Part shown: positions 1 to 8,531 of the stretch, piece after piece
Layout of the letters: each line of letters opens with the position of its first letter
Position numbering within the stretch: position 1 is the stretch's first letter
NCBI GenBank assembly: GCA_955652025.1
Contig: CATPAO010000255.1
Span: 1-15,301 of the forward strand
Source: Casimicrobiaceae bacterium
GTDB taxonomy: Bacteria > Pseudomonadota > Gammaproteobacteria > Burkholderiales > Casimicrobiaceae
DNA length: 15,301 nt
Reading direction: 5' to 3'
Position numbers and translations under genes: made by a program
The notes under the pieces: generated by a model
Database searches by the model: none
The model's input: the letters and a program-made list of their open reading frames with translations, nothing else
Told to the model about the DNA's origin: nothing

Positions 1-102
1 CAGGTGGTGCGGTGCGTCGGCAAGATCCACCAGGCGCTCGTAGTCGTCGAGCACGCGGCCTGGCTGCGTTCGAAGCGCGGCTACGATCGCTTTGTTTGGC
101 AT
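1..102 (-). CDS. Possible N-terminus of a separate gene (partial)
   Basis: An ATG at 102 opens 34 codons running off the left edge (MPNKAIVAALR..., then VLDDYERLVDLA). It is in the same frame as the DUF6600 gene, so it could also be a continuation of it. The peptide reads like a soluble protein's N-terminus and is unlike the Gln/Pro-rich tail before it. It faintly recalls the N-terminus of DUF362-type proteins, but that is only a memory-based resemblance. There is no clear ribosome binding site. Confidence 0.4.
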   Translation of the reverse strand, partial: MPNKAIVAALRTQPGRVLDDYERLVDLADAPHHL

Positions 103-2025
103 ACGTAGCCGAACTATAGCCGCACGGGCCTTACGATCAGCATAGTGAGCTTGAGCGTTTCGGCGTACACGCGCCGTTCCACGACGGACCTGCTGCTGCT
201 GAAGTTGCTGCTGCTGTTGCTGCCGTGCCTGCTGTTGCAGCACTTGCGGCGTCGGGCTCGCGCTGGCGTCCTGCGCCGGCGGACCGCGCAAGCGCGCGGG
301 CGGAGCGTTGTTCACGCTGCCCTGACCCTGCGGGCCGGCCATTGGCCCTTGCGGTCCCCGCGGCGGAGGAATGGGTACGCCCGCACCCGACGACGTTGCG
401 GAGTCCGCGCTCACCGCCGGCGGTCGTCCATTAGTCGGCACGCCGGGCGCTGCCGCGGGCGCGGTCATCATCGCCGGCCGACCAAAGCGCTGCGATTGCT
501 CGGCCGCGTTGTTTGCCGGCGCGGGCCGATTGGGACTATTGCCCGGCGGCGCTGTCGTGATCGCCGCGCCGGGTTGCTGAGGATTGCCGGCACGACCCGG
601 CCGCACCGACATTGGCTTCGTCGTTGCCTGAATCGTCGACGCCGGCGGCGGCACGCCATTGCCCGGCCGCACGAGGTTCGTGGCGACGGGCTGCGGCTTC
701 ACCGGTGGCGCCGCATTCAACAGCGGCGCGTTCGCGACCAGATGTCCGGGAACATTGACCAGGTTGGCCGCCACCGGCTTTCCGCCGGCAAAGGTGGTCG
801 CCGCGACCGCGGTGATCGCACCCGGCACCGCGTGGTTCACGTAGGTCGGCGGCTGCCACGGGCGTTCGGCGGGCTTGACCGCGTACGGCCGGTTGTACGC
901 CGTCATGCAACGCGACCCGCAATTGCGCCACGACGGAAAATAGGGTTCGTGCCAGCCGAGCGGCACCCAACCGTACACCGGTGCGCCGACCGAGCTCGAC
1001 AGCCCCCAACCGCTGCCGCCATACCACGCGACCAGCGCCGGCGCCCACGCCGGACGCGCGACATACGCGCCCGGGCACCAGCCCCAGCGCCCGCCGACAT
1101 GGGCCCAGCGGCCGTAGTGGAACGGTGCGTAGCCCCAAGGTGCCTCGTCGACCCACGTCCAACCCCAGAACGGGAGCGACACCCACCGGCCATCGCGGTA
1201 CGGCGCCCAGTCCACGCCGACGGAGGCTGGGAACCAGACAGCGCCGTAGTCGGGATAGCTTTGCCATGTGCCATAAGTGTCGAGATCGGCATAGCCGACC
1301 ATTTGGCGTGAGACGTAGGTCGCGCTGCGGCTTCGCATGTAGTAGCGGTCGCGATCGGCGCTCCACGTGTCGAAGCCGTCGAGGCCGGTGCCGTTGCGCA
1401 CATCGGCCTGCACGTTGTCGGTGCCGAATAACGTGGCCGTCTGCCCCGGCAGGACCTGTTGCATGCCGCCGGCGACCGCGACCGCAACTTCACCCTCGCG
1501 CACCACGACCGTCGTTTGCTGCCGATCGTCCGAGACATCGATTCGGTAGAGTCCCGGCCGCGACAGGACGACCTGCGTATTCGGTGTGTCGATGCTCGCC
1601 GAGTCGCCTTGATCGAGTGCGCGCAGCCGGACGACCGCGCTGCCCTGCGCGATGAAAAGCGAGATTTCGTGATCGTCGAGACGCGATACGTGAACGTTGG
1701 TGTTGCCGGCCAAGCGCAACTGACCGGCGCCGAAGTCGACTTCCGCCCGCCCCTCGCCCGACACCCACAGGTTATCGCCGCTGGTGATCGGATAATTGAG
1801 CCCGATCGGCGCCCATTCATTGGCGCGGTCGTCCGGCGCGAGCAGCAATTGCCCGCCGAAGTTGGCGATGCGGCCGACGCGCGCCGGCGAATCGTCTTGC
1901 GCATGCGCGGCAAGCGGCGCGAGCAGCAACGCGGCCAGCGCAATCAAAAACGGCCAAAACGTCAGACCCCAAGTCAATCCAGGTCGATTGGTGCGCTGCA
2001 AAATCGCTGCGTTCGGGACTTTCAT
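1..2025 (-). CDS. Exported FecR / DUF6600 (Trp-rich) protein, frame open to window edge
   Basis: Start ATG at 2025 is preceded by AGGAGAAG at good spacing. Residues 1-43 form a signal peptide (hydrophobic stretch about 22-40, then AHAQ|DD), so the product is exported, probably periplasmic. Residues about 75-200 look like a FecR-type beta domain. Residues about 249-345 are very rich in Trp, Tyr and Gly (for example PFWGWTWVDEAPWGYAPFHY), which is the pattern of DUF6600. The rest is low-complexity Pro/Ala/Asn/Gln sequence ending in a Gln-rich run near residues 597-612 (positions 190-237). After that run the frame has no stop down to base 1, but codons from about 190 to 103 lose the GC-rich third positions seen upstream (roughly 10 of 29 end in G or C). 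The natural end is therefore probably near 190, with the stop lost or hidden by a frameshift. The function of the family is not established; envelope-associated is an inference. No sigma-factor partner gene is visible here. Confidence 0.75.
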   Translation of the reverse strand, partial: MKVPNAAILQRTNRPGLTWGLTFWPFLIALAALLLAPLAAHAQDDSPARVGRIANFGGQLLLAPDDRANEWAPIGLNYPITSGDNLWVSGEGRAEVDFGAGQLRLAGNTNVHVSRLDDHEISLFIAQGSAVVRLRALDQGDSASIDTPNTQVVLSRPGLYRIDVSDDRQQTTVVVREGEVAVAVAGGMQQVLPGQTATLFGTDNVQADVRNGTGLDGFDTWSADRDRYYMRSRSATYVSRQMVGYADLDTYGTWQSYPDYGAVWFPASVGVDWAPYRDGRWVSLPFWGWTWVDEAPWGYAPFHYGRWAHVGGRWGWCPGAYVARPAWAPALVAWYGGSGWGLSSSVGAPVYGWVPLGWHEPYFPSWRNCGSRCMTAYNRPYAVKPAERPWQPPTYVNHAVPGAITAVAATTFAGGKPVAANLVNVPGHLVANAPLLNAAPPVKPQPVATNLVRPGNGVPPPASTIQATTKPMSVRPGRAGNPQQPGAAITTAPPGNSPNRPAPANNAAEQSQRFGRPAMMTAPAAAPGVPTNGRPPAVSADSATSSGAGVPIPPPRGPQGPMAGPQGQGSVNNAPPARLRGPPAQDASASPTPQVLQQQARQQQQQQLQQQQVRRGTARVRRNAQAHYADRKARAAIVRLRMPNKAIVAALRTQPGRVLDDYERLVDLADAPHHL

Positions 2026-2191
2026 GGGTCTTCTCCTCGTCGCCTTTACAACGCCTTTTGTTAACGTGGCGTTGACCGCGTCATTCCGTAATGCCGATTT
2101 GCGACCATCGTTTAGAATGACGCAACCATCGAAGGCCGATCCGTAAGAAGTCGGCGCACCCGAGCAGCTCAGCCCACCAGGAGAAGTCACC
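2026..2191. promoter_or_regulatory. Divergent intergenic region between DUF6600 gene and esterase gene
   Basis: This 166-bp gap separates two divergently transcribed genes and must hold both promoters. Both genes carry an AGGAGAA ribosome binding site (plus strand 2179-2185; minus strand just upstream of 2025). A TAGAAT -10-like word lies at 2113-2118 on the plus strand, but no good -35 sits 16-18 bp upstream, and a TTGACC at 2072-2077 has no -10 at the right distance. I cannot place a promoter firmly. Confidence 0.4.
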
Positions 2192-3988
2192 ATGCGGAAA
2201 TTCTGTCCGTCGCTCGCGGCCGCCGCAATCGCGCTCGCCGTTGCTTCCGGCAGCACGTCGGCGCAGTTCAGCAATGCCTACGTATTCGGCGACAGCCTGA
2301 GCGACGCCGGTCAGTACGGCGCGCGCTTCACGACCAATCCCGGTCTCACGTTTCCCATGTATTTGACTCAGCGTTATGGGATTTCGGTCGGCCCGTCGTT
2401 CACGGGCGGCAACGATTACGGCCAGGGCGGTGCGCGCGTCAATTCGGCGTCGCCATTAATTCCGCCGACGGCACCGAATCTTTCCATCGCACAACAGGTT
2501 ACGCAGCTCATCGCCAAGGGTCCGCTCGACGGCAGCGCGCTCTATCAGCTGCAAGGCGGCGCGAACGACATCTTCGTGCTGGCGGGACAAGCGGCCGCCG
2601 GCGCCATCACGTCGGCGCAGCTGCAGGCCGGCGTCGCACAGGCGGCGGTGGACCTCGCCACGCAAGCAGCGCGGCTGCAGGCCGCGGGCGCGCGGTACCT
2701 CGTCGTCTACAACCTCCCCGACATCGGCAAAACGCCGTTGGCCGCCGCGCAGGGCGCGCAAGCGACATTCACCGCGCTGTCAGGCCTGTTCAACTCGACG
2801 CTCACGGCCGCGCTCGCCGGCGCCCACGTGCAGGTCATCACGGTCAACTCATTCGCGCTGCTGAACGAAATCATCGCGAATCCCTCGGCGTTCGGCTTCG
2901 CCAATGTGACCACGCCCGCGTGCACGACGTCGAGCTCGCTCGCCTGCACGCCTTCGACGCTCGTCAGTCCGAACGCGGCGCAGGACCACGCGTTTGCCGA
3001 CGGCGTTCACCCGACGACGGGCCTGGCGTTGATCTCCGCGCAAGCGGTCGCGTCGATGATCGAAGGGCCGTCGCAGATCTCGTCGCTGGCCGAGGCGCCG
3101 CTTGGCGTCGAGCAGGCAAATTTCCGCGCCATCGACGCGCGAATGATCTCGGGCATCAACTCGTCGCGACCGATGAGCAAGTTCGAGGCGTGGGGCGCGT
3201 ACGACTATGGCCACAACGATATCGACGGCCGGTTCTTGAGTGGGAGGGCCGACCTCAACACGCTTGTCGTCGGCGGAGACGCCAAGCTCTCCGAGCGGCT
3301 GCTCGTCGGCGTCATGTTCGGCTACACGGAAAACAAGGGCGATTTCGGCGGCGGCAACGGCGGCTACAAGCTCAAGGAGACGACCGGCACGTTTTACGTG
3401 GGCTATGGCGAGGGACCGTGGTACATCGGCGCGACGTTGGGCGGCGGCGGCCTCGATTACGGCAACATTCGCCGGCACATCCAGCTCGGCGCGCTCGACC
3501 GCGTTGAATCCGCCGACGCGAACGGCTGGCACTTCATGGGCAGCGTGCTCGGCGGCTACTGGTTCAACCTAAATCCCGATTGGCAACACGGCCCGTGGGC
3601 GCGCGTCGCGTTTCAAGAGGTGCGCGTCGACGCGTTCGCGGAAAATGGCGCAGACAGCACGGCGCTTTCGTACGCCGAGCAGAAAAGGAAATCGCTGCTC
3701 ACAAGCCTCGGCTGGCAGATCACCGGCCGCGCCGGAATGTTCCGCCCGTTCGCGCGCGTCACGTGGGAGAACGAGAGCAAGAACGACGATCGCTTCGTCA
3801 CCGCAACGCCGGTGGGATCGCCGCTCTCCTACTCGGTACCTGGGTTGAAGCCCGGCAACAATTTCGTCCGCTACGTCGTTGGCGGCAGCGCCGACTTCGG
3901 ACGCGTGACCGGATTCATCACGGGTTCGGGAACCGGCAGCAAGAGCGACGGCTACGGCATCACAGTCGGCGTCCGCGTGCCGCTCTAG
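2192..3988 (+). CDS. GDSL-type autotransporter esterase/lipase (EstA-like)
   Basis: 598 aa. Start ATG follows AGGAGAA by six bases. Signal peptide residues 1-24 (cleavage near STSA|QF). The passenger is an SGNH/GDSL hydrolase: block I GDSLSD at 33-38 with nucleophile Ser35, a conserved Gly around 79, block III GAND at 123-126, and block V DGVHP at 270-274 giving the Asp270/His273 pair. From about residue 330 to the end, alternating aromatic/glycine strands (FEAWGAYDYG, GTFYVGYGEGPWYIG and so on) form an autotransporter beta-barrel. Known EstA-type proteins are anchored in the outer membrane and display an esterase domain on the cell surface; the same is inferred here. The last residue is Leu rather than the usual aromatic. 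This is the only plus-strand gene in the window and it stands alone, so it is probably its own transcription unit. The natural substrate cannot be read from sequence. Confidence 0.92.
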   Translation: MRKFCPSLAAAAIALAVASGSTSAQFSNAYVFGDSLSDAGQYGARFTTNPGLTFPMYLTQRYGISVGPSFTGGNDYGQGGARVNSASPLIPPTAPNLSIAQQVTQLIAKGPLDGSALYQLQGGANDIFVLAGQAAAGAITSAQLQAGVAQAAVDLATQAARLQAAGARYLVVYNLPDIGKTPLAAAQGAQATFTALSGLFNSTLTAALAGAHVQVITVNSFALLNEIIANPSAFGFANVTTPACTTSSSLACTPSTLVSPNAAQDHAFADGVHPTTGLALISAQAVASMIEGPSQISSLAEAPLGVEQANFRAIDARMISGINSSRPMSKFEAWGAYDYGHNDIDGRFLSGRADLNTLVVGGDAKLSERLLVGVMFGYTENKGDFGGGNGGYKLKETTGTFYVGYGEGPWYIGATLGGGGLDYGNIRRHIQLGALDRVESADANGWHFMGSVLGGYWFNLNPDWQHGPWARVAFQEVRVDAFAENGADSTALSYAEQKRKSLLTSLGWQITGRAGMFRPFARVTWENESKNDDRFVTATPVGSPLSYSVPGLKPGNNFVRYVVGGSADFGRVTGFITGSGTGSKSDGYGITVGVRVPL

Positions 3989-4027
3989 CGTTCGACGTTA
4001 CCGCGAGTGCGATCGATATGCCGGACA

Positions 4028-4041
4028 GCGCGCCGGCGCGC
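4028..4041. terminator. GC palindrome between convergent genes, candidate bidirectional terminator
   Basis: A perfect 14-bp palindrome (GCGCGCCGGCGCGC) sits in the 59-bp gap between the esterase stop and the stop of the convergent SnoaL-like gene. It could form a very stable stem in either transcript. There is no T-run on either side, so it is not a textbook intrinsic terminator. Confidence 0.35.
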
Positions 4042-4047
4042 GTGCCG

Positions 4048-4536
4048 TTACATTTTCGGCGCCGCGTCCCAGTGCTCGGCGATCTTTCCGGCTTCGATTC
4101 GGAACATGTCGAACCAGGTCGTCGTGTACTTCTTCGACGGGTCCTTCGGGTCGACCCCTTCGCGCACGAAACTCAGAACCACCAAGTCACCATCCGCGAG
4201 GATAGCCACCAACGGCGCCTTCACTCGCGCTTCGATCGGCTGTGGCTTGCCGCGCTTCGAAAAGAAATCGATGAACGCCGCACGGCCGGTTTGTACATTT
4301 GGATTGTGTTGGACGTAGCCCTCGGCCACATATTTATCGGCGAGCTCCATGTGGCCCGCCTCGAAGACTTCGCGCCAGAAGTCGTACACAAGGCGCTTGT
4401 TGGCGGCGAGGCGCGCATCGGGGCTCGAGAGCAGCGCTTCGTGATTGGTTTGCGGCGACACGGCTACTTGGGCCATCGCCGCAAGAGGAATCGCGGTTCC
4501 GAATACGAGGCCAATCAGCATCAGCAGTTTTTTCAT
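4048..4536 (-). CDS. Secreted SnoaL / NTF2-like protein
   Basis: 162 aa. The start ATG at 4536 is chosen because GGAAG lies five bases upstream and a signal peptide begins there (MKKLLMLIGLVFG..., AMA|QV near residue 22); a longer in-frame extension upstream overlaps the SDR gene and looks non-coding. The mature part is a single alpha+beta NTF2-fold domain of the SnoaL-like group: an N-terminal helical stretch (KRLVYDFWREVFEAG), then YVQHNPNV at 74-81 and a C-terminal strand ending GKIAEHWDAAP. Proteins of this type are often labelled 'nuclear transport factor 2 family' or 'SnoaL-like aldol condensation enzyme', but their substrate is usually unknown. It starts 26 bp after the SDR stop and is probably the last gene of that operon. 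Confidence 0.82.
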   Translation of the reverse strand: MKKLLMLIGLVFGTAIPLAAMAQVAVSPQTNHEALLSSPDARLAANKRLVYDFWREVFEAGHMELADKYVAEGYVQHNPNVQTGRAAFIDFFSKRGKPQPIEARVKAPLVAILADGDLVVLSFVREGVDPKDPSKKYTTTWFDMFRIEAGKIAEHWDAAPKM

Positions 4537-4562
4537 GGAATCTTCCTCACACGGTCCAGCTC

Positions 4563-5324
4563 TCAATCGGGCACCCGCGGCTTGACCTTCACGTTGGCGA
4601 GCGCGCGATCGAAGAGCGGCCGCGGCACGACCCTCATGAGCCGCCCGACCCACGCCATCTGCCACGGCAGCACGTAGAAGCGGCGTTTCCGGTCGATCGC
4701 CACTGCGATTTTGCGCGCCGCCGTTTCCGGCCGCATCAGGAACGGCATCCGATAGGGATTGTCCGCCGTCATCGGCGTCGCGATGTAGCCGGGACAGATC
4801 GTCACGACGGCGACGCCGCTTCGGAACAACTCGATGCGCAGGCTTTCGAGATAGGTAATCGCCGCCGCTTTCGACGCCGAATAGGCGCCCGAGCCCGGCA
4901 ATCCGCGAAATCCCGCGATGCTCGCGATGCCGACGAGCGCGCCCTGTCGCGCCTCGCGCATCGGCCCGACGAACGGCTGAAATGTCGCGACCATGCCGAG
5001 CACGTTGGTGTCGAACACCGCGCGAAACGCGGGCAAGTCCTCGGCCTCTGCCGTGAGCGTTCCGCGCGAAACGCCGGCGTTCGCGATCACGATGTCTGGC
5101 GCGCCGAAACGACCGACAAAATCGCGCCCGGCCCGTTGCAGCGCCTCGGCGTCGCGGACGTCGCCGGCATACGTTACGGCAGTGGCCGGCGCGAGCGCCG
5201 CCGCGATCCGCTGCAATTCGGTCTCGCGGCGCGCAAACAATCCGAGCGTCGCACCGCGGCCCGCGTAATGCCGCGCCAGCGCCTCGCCGATTCCCGACGA
5301 CGCGCCGGTCAGGAAGACTCTCAT
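4563..5324 (-). CDS. Short-chain dehydrogenase/reductase (SDR)
   Basis: 253 aa, the usual length for a classical SDR. Rossmann cofactor motif TGASSGIG at 6-13, ANAG at 81-84, catalytic Ser135, and YxxxK as Tyr148/Lys152 (YSASK). PGYIATPM around 180 follows the active site as expected. Arg32-Arg33 after the second beta strand (LFARRETEL) suggests a preference for NADP(H). The C-terminal tail (RRFYVLPWQMAWVGRLMRVV) is hydrophobic and basic and may dock on the membrane. The gene starts 22 bp after dsbA ends, so the two are likely co-transcribed; the order argS / SPOR / dsbA / SDR is one I recognise from Burkholderiales. The substrate is unknown. Confidence 0.9.
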   Translation of the reverse strand: MRVFLTGASSGIGEALARHYAGRGATLGLFARRETELQRIAAALAPATAVTYAGDVRDAEALQRAGRDFVGRFGAPDIVIANAGVSRGTLTAEAEDLPAFRAVFDTNVLGMVATFQPFVGPMREARQGALVGIASIAGFRGLPGSGAYSASKAAAITYLESLRIELFRSGVAVVTICPGYIATPMTADNPYRMPFLMRPETAARKIAVAIDRKRRFYVLPWQMAWVGRLMRVVPRPLFDRALANVKVKPRVPD

Positions 5325-5346
5325 GCCTGGCTCCGCCAGGCCCGCG

Positions 5347-6027
5347 TCACGCCTTCGGTCGCTCGGCGCGCGCCTTGAGGATCAACTCGTCGATGGCCGC
5401 CGGCAGTTGCGCGTGCGACCCGACCTTGTCGGACGCCGTGATGAACTTGCCGTCGACGATCACCGTCGGCACCGATTGGATGTTGTAGTTTTGCGCGAGC
5501 TGCTTCGCGCGATTCATCTTGCCGCCGATACCGAACGAGTTGTAGACGTCCTCGACCTTCTTGCGATCGAGCCCCTTCCCGGCCGCCCAGTCGAAGAATG
5601 TCGCGTCTTGCCACAGGCTCACGTTCTGGCCGTGAATGGCGCGGAACACGTCGGGCGAAAGCTTGGTTTCGTCGCCCAATGCGTCGAGCGTGTAATAGAT
5701 CTTGCCGAGATTGATCCAGCGATCCTGGAACATCACCGGAACGCGACGGAATTGCACGTCGGGAGGCAGCTTGGCGAGCCATGCGGTCAGGTAAGGCTCG
5801 AGCTCGGCGCAATGCGGGCAGCCGTAGGAAAAGAACTCGATCACTTCGATCTTCTTGCCAGTCTCGACTGCAACCGGGACCTTGAGGCGCGCGTAGTTCT
5901 TGCCCTCGACCAGTTGCGCGGCGACCGGCCCCGCGAACGCCGCCAACGCACTGGCGAGCGCCAGCGTGACGAATGTGCGGCGCGTGACGCCGCGCGGCGC
6001 GCGGAATTCTGCTGCAAACGATCTCAT
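5347..6027 (-). CDS. dsbA: Periplasmic thiol:disulfide interchange protein DsbA
   Basis: 226 aa from ATG 6027. That start is preferred over the in-frame GTG two codons upstream because AGGGAG lies five bases before the ATG and would overlap the GTG. The N-terminal signal runs to about residue 37 (GPVAA|QL) and contains TRRTF just before the hydrophobic core. The thioredoxin fold carries the active site CPHC at 70-73 (after EVIEFFSYG) and the cis-proline loop SVPT with Pro187. These are the DsbA hallmarks: the enzyme oxidises cysteine pairs in exported proteins and is reoxidised by DsbB, which is not in this window. The gene lies between the SPOR-domain gene and the SDR gene in a compact run. 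Confidence 0.95.
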   Translation of the reverse strand: MRSFAAEFRAPRGVTRRTFVTLALASALAAFAGPVAAQLVEGKNYARLKVPVAVETGKKIEVIEFFSYGCPHCAELEPYLTAWLAKLPPDVQFRRVPVMFQDRWINLGKIYYTLDALGDETKLSPDVFRAIHGQNVSLWQDATFFDWAAGKGLDRKKVEDVYNSFGIGGKMNRAKQLAQNYNIQSVPTVIVDGKFITASDKVGSHAQLPAAIDELILKARAERPKA

Positions 6028-6044
6028 TTCCACTCCCTAGGTAG

Positions 6045-6058
6045 GCCGGGGTCCCGGC
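6045..6058. other. Short hairpin upstream of dsbA
   Basis: Inverted repeat GCCGG-GGTC-CCGGC in the 90-bp gap between the SPOR gene and dsbA, about 17 bp before the dsbA ATG. A stem here could influence dsbA translation or mark an RNA processing site. There is no T-run, so it is unlikely to terminate transcription. Confidence 0.3.
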
Positions 6059-6117
6059 ATAACGGCTGTTGGTCCCGATGCGCTGACGCGAGTTCCGCGC
6101 GTAGGACCCGCTGCCAT

Positions 6118-6795
6118 TCAATATTTGATGACTGCCGCGTCGAATCCCCGCCTGCCCAGATCCGACTTGATCCGCTGCATCTCGTCCGGGTTGTCGTACG
6201 GCCCGAGACGGACGCGGAACCGCACCGCCTTGTCCGGCATCACGCCCTGCTGCACGGTCGCCTCCCAGCCGGCGAATGCAAGGCGCGCCTTCAGATTCTC
6301 GGCATCGGACTCGGTGGAGAACGATCCGGTCTGCAGCCAGAAGCGCTCGCCGGACTTCGGGGCCTTCGCCTGCGTGTCGACGCTCGCCACCTTGTCGCTG
6401 GCGCGCTCGGGCGTCGCCTCGGTGCTTTTGGCGGCTGTACGGTCTCTGGCCTGATCGACAACGGCGCGATCGGATCTGTCGGCCGCTTTGCGCTCGGGCG
6501 TCACGCGCGCCTCTTCGGCACCCGGCAGTATCTTGTAGAAATCGAACCGTGGCTTCTCCGCCGCATCGTTCTTCGCGCTGCGTGTCGCGTCCTTCGCGGT
6601 CTCGCGCGCGGTGGCGCCCTGCGCGGGCACGAACGCCGGATTGTTCTTCATCAGCCAAAACGCCACGGCCGCCGCCATCCCGAGACCGATGACCACGCCG
6701 ACGAAAATCCCGAGCAGTGTGCTGCCGCGGGCGCGCTGCGGCGACGATTTTGAAAGCGTTCTTTGCGGCTTAGGGGAAGAGTTGTGTCGGCTCAT
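6118..6795 (-). CDS. SPOR-domain inner membrane protein (FtsN-like)
   Basis: 225 aa. A short basic cytoplasmic N-terminus (1-25), one transmembrane helix (about 26-48, LLGIFVGVVIGLGMAAAVAF), a charged Ala/Lys/Glu-rich linker that includes FDFYKILPG at 84-92, and a C-terminal SPOR domain (about 150-225, with WLQTGSF and FRVRLGPY). SPOR domains bind denuded septal peptidoglycan, and this architecture matches FtsN-type division proteins. The FDFYKILPG segment is typical of the betaproteobacterial versions that sit after argS. The start ATG is 37 bp from the argS stop, so the two are probably co-transcribed. I do not assign ftsN because the essential periplasmic FtsN helices cannot be shown from the sequence alone. 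Confidence 0.88.
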   Translation of the reverse strand: MSRHNSSPKPQRTLSKSSPQRARGSTLLGIFVGVVIGLGMAAAVAFWLMKNNPAFVPAQGATARETAKDATRSAKNDAAEKPRFDFYKILPGAEEARVTPERKAADRSDRAVVDQARDRTAAKSTEATPERASDKVASVDTQAKAPKSGERFWLQTGSFSTESDAENLKARLAFAGWEATVQQGVMPDKAVRFRVRLGPYDNPDEMQRIKSDLGRRGFDAAVIKY

Positions 6796-6832
6796 GGTTG
6801 TCGAACGTGCGCGGATGCGCGCATCTTCGCGA

Positions 6833-8485
6833 TCACATCTGCTCGGGCGCGCCTATTCCCAGCACCGCGAGGCCGTTGCGAAGCACCTGCCCCGCGGCGA
6901 CGGCCAGCGCGAGTCGCGCCCGCTTTTCGCGCTCGTCCGCGACGAGAAAACGTTCGGCATTATAGTAACTATGGAATTCCTGGGCCAAATCCTTGAGATA
7001 AAACGTGATGAGGTGCGGCGCGAGGTCGCGCGCGGCGGTCGCGACCTCCGACGGGAAATCGGCGATTCGCCGCAGGAGCGCGTTCTCGTACGGGCTCGTG
7101 AGGGGCGTCAAATCCGCGTCAGCCAGCAGCGACGGCGCATCGGCCGCCGGAATGCCCGCTTGCCGCAGCACCGAGCAGACGCGTGCATGCGCGTATTGAA
7201 CATAATAGACCGGATTCTCTTCCGATTGCGAACGAGCCAGGTCGATGTCGAACACGAACTCGCTGTCGGCCTTGCGCGACACGAGGAAAAAACGCACTGC
7301 GTCCTTGCCGACTTCGTCGATCAGATCGCGCAGCGTTACGTAGCCGCCGGCGCGCTTGCTGATCTTGACTTCCTCGCCGCCGCGCATCACGGTCACCATC
7401 TTGTGCAGCACGTAGTCGGGATAGCCCGGCGGAATGCCTATCCCGAGCGCCTGCAAGCCCGCGCGCACCCGCGTGGTCGTGCCGTGGTGATCGGAGCCCT
7501 GCACGTTGATCGCCTTCGCGAAGCCGCGTTCGAACTTGGTGACGTGATAGGCGATGTCGGGAACGAAGTACGTGTAGCCGCCGTCCGACTTGCGCATTAC
7601 GCGGTCCTTGTCGTCGCCGTAGCCGGTCGTCTTGAGCCACAGCGCGCCCTCGTGCTCATAGGTCGATCCCGATGCGGCGAGTTTCGCGACCGTCGCGTCG
7701 ACCCGGCCATCGGTGTAGAGCGAGCTCTCGAGGTAGTAGTGGTCGAATTGCACGCCGAACGCCTGCAGATCGCGGTCCTGCTCCTTGCGCAGCTCCGCCA
7801 CCGCAAAACGACGAATCGATTCGATGTCGGACAGGTCGCGCCCCACCTCGTCGAGATAGCGCTGCGCGATCTCGCGGATGTAATCGCCGCGGTAACCGTC
7901 CTCGGGAAACGCCTCGTGCGATCCGAGGAGCTCGTGCGCTCGCGCCCGCACCGACAGCGCGAGGTTCTCGATCTGCGCTCCGGCGTCGTTGTAGTAGAAC
8001 TCGCGTGTAACCGCGTAGCCCTGCCCTTCGAAAAGTCGGGCAATCGCGTCGCCAAGCGCCGCCTGCCGGCCGTGGCCGACGTGCAACGGTCCGGTGGGAT
8101 TGGCGGATACGAACTCGATCATCACGCGCTGTCCGCGATGGGCGTCGCTCTGTCCAAAACGATCGCGCAGCGCCAGCACGCGCGGGACGATCGCCTGCCG
8201 TGCGGCGGGCGCCAAGCGGAAATTGATAAAGCCGGGACCCGCGACCTCGGCGGACGCGTAACCTTGAAGCGATGGCCCGGTCGCCCCTGCGATCGCTTCA
8301 GCCAGCTTGCGCGGATTCTGCCGTGTTCTCTTCGCGAGGTTGAGCGCGTCCGGCGTCGCAAAGTCGCCGTGATCGGGATTGCGCGGTCGCTCGAGCGTCG
8401 GCGTCAGGTCGCCTGTTTCCGGCAGTTGCTTGCGAATCGCATCCTTCAACGCCTGTTCGATCTTCTCTCGTGCATCGACCTGCAT
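6833..8485 (-). CDS. argS: Arginine--tRNA ligase
   Basis: 550 aa. Class I synthetase that charges tRNA-Arg in the cytoplasm. The ArgRS-specific N-terminal domain covers about residues 1-95, with FINFRL near 86-91. The HIGH signature appears as HVGH at 135-138 inside [14 protein letters not shown], and the KMSKS loop appears as KISKR at 374-378, followed by [15 protein letters not shown]. The C-terminal anticodon-binding DALR domain contains [14 protein letters not shown] and ends ...[12 protein letters not shown]. The start at 8485 gives the standard family N-terminus; a longer open stretch upstream overlaps priA and is not coding. It lies 46 bp after priA ends, with a TATAAT word in that gap. 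Confidence 0.97.
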   Translation of the reverse strand: MQVDAREKIEQALKDAIRKQLPETGDLTPTLERPRNPDHGDFATPDALNLAKRTRQNPRKLAEAIAGATGPSLQGYASAEVAGPGFINFRLAPAARQAIVPRVLALRDRFGQSDAHRGQRVMIEFVSANPTGPLHVGHGRQAALGDAIARLFEGQGYAVTREFYYNDAGAQIENLALSVRARAHELLGSHEAFPEDGYRGDYIREIAQRYLDEVGRDLSDIESIRRFAVAELRKEQDRDLQAFGVQFDHYYLESSLYTDGRVDATVAKLAASGSTYEHEGALWLKTTGYGDDKDRVMRKSDGGYTYFVPDIAYHVTKFERGFAKAINVQGSDHHGTTTRVRAGLQALGIGIPPGYPDYVLHKMVTVMRGGEEVKISKRAGGYVTLRDLIDEVGKDAVRFFLVSRKADSEFVFDIDLARSQSEENPVYYVQYAHARVCSVLRQAGIPAADAPSLLADADLTPLTSPYENALLRRIADFPSEVATAARDLAPHLITFYLKDLAQEFHSYYNAERFLVADEREKRARLALAVAAGQVLRNGLAVLGIGAPEQM

Positions 8486-8521
8486 CGGGTTCCCGCGCGC
8501 GCCTTCGCGCAACAAACGTGC

Positions 8522-8527
8522 ATTATA
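8522..8527 (-). promoter_or_regulatory. Candidate -10 element for argS
   Basis: On the minus strand a perfect TATAAT lies 37 bp before the argS start, in the priA-argS gap. Upstream of it, inside the 3' end of priA, there is no convincing -35 at 16-18 bp spacing. It could give argS and the genes behind it their own promoter. Confidence 0.35.
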
Positions 8528-8531
8528 GAGT

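Noticed and set aside
145..1311. Plus-strand open frame with a Leu-rich start
   Set aside because: The Leu run is the reverse complement of the CAG glutamine codons of the DUF6600 gene, and the rest is Arg-rich shadow sequence.
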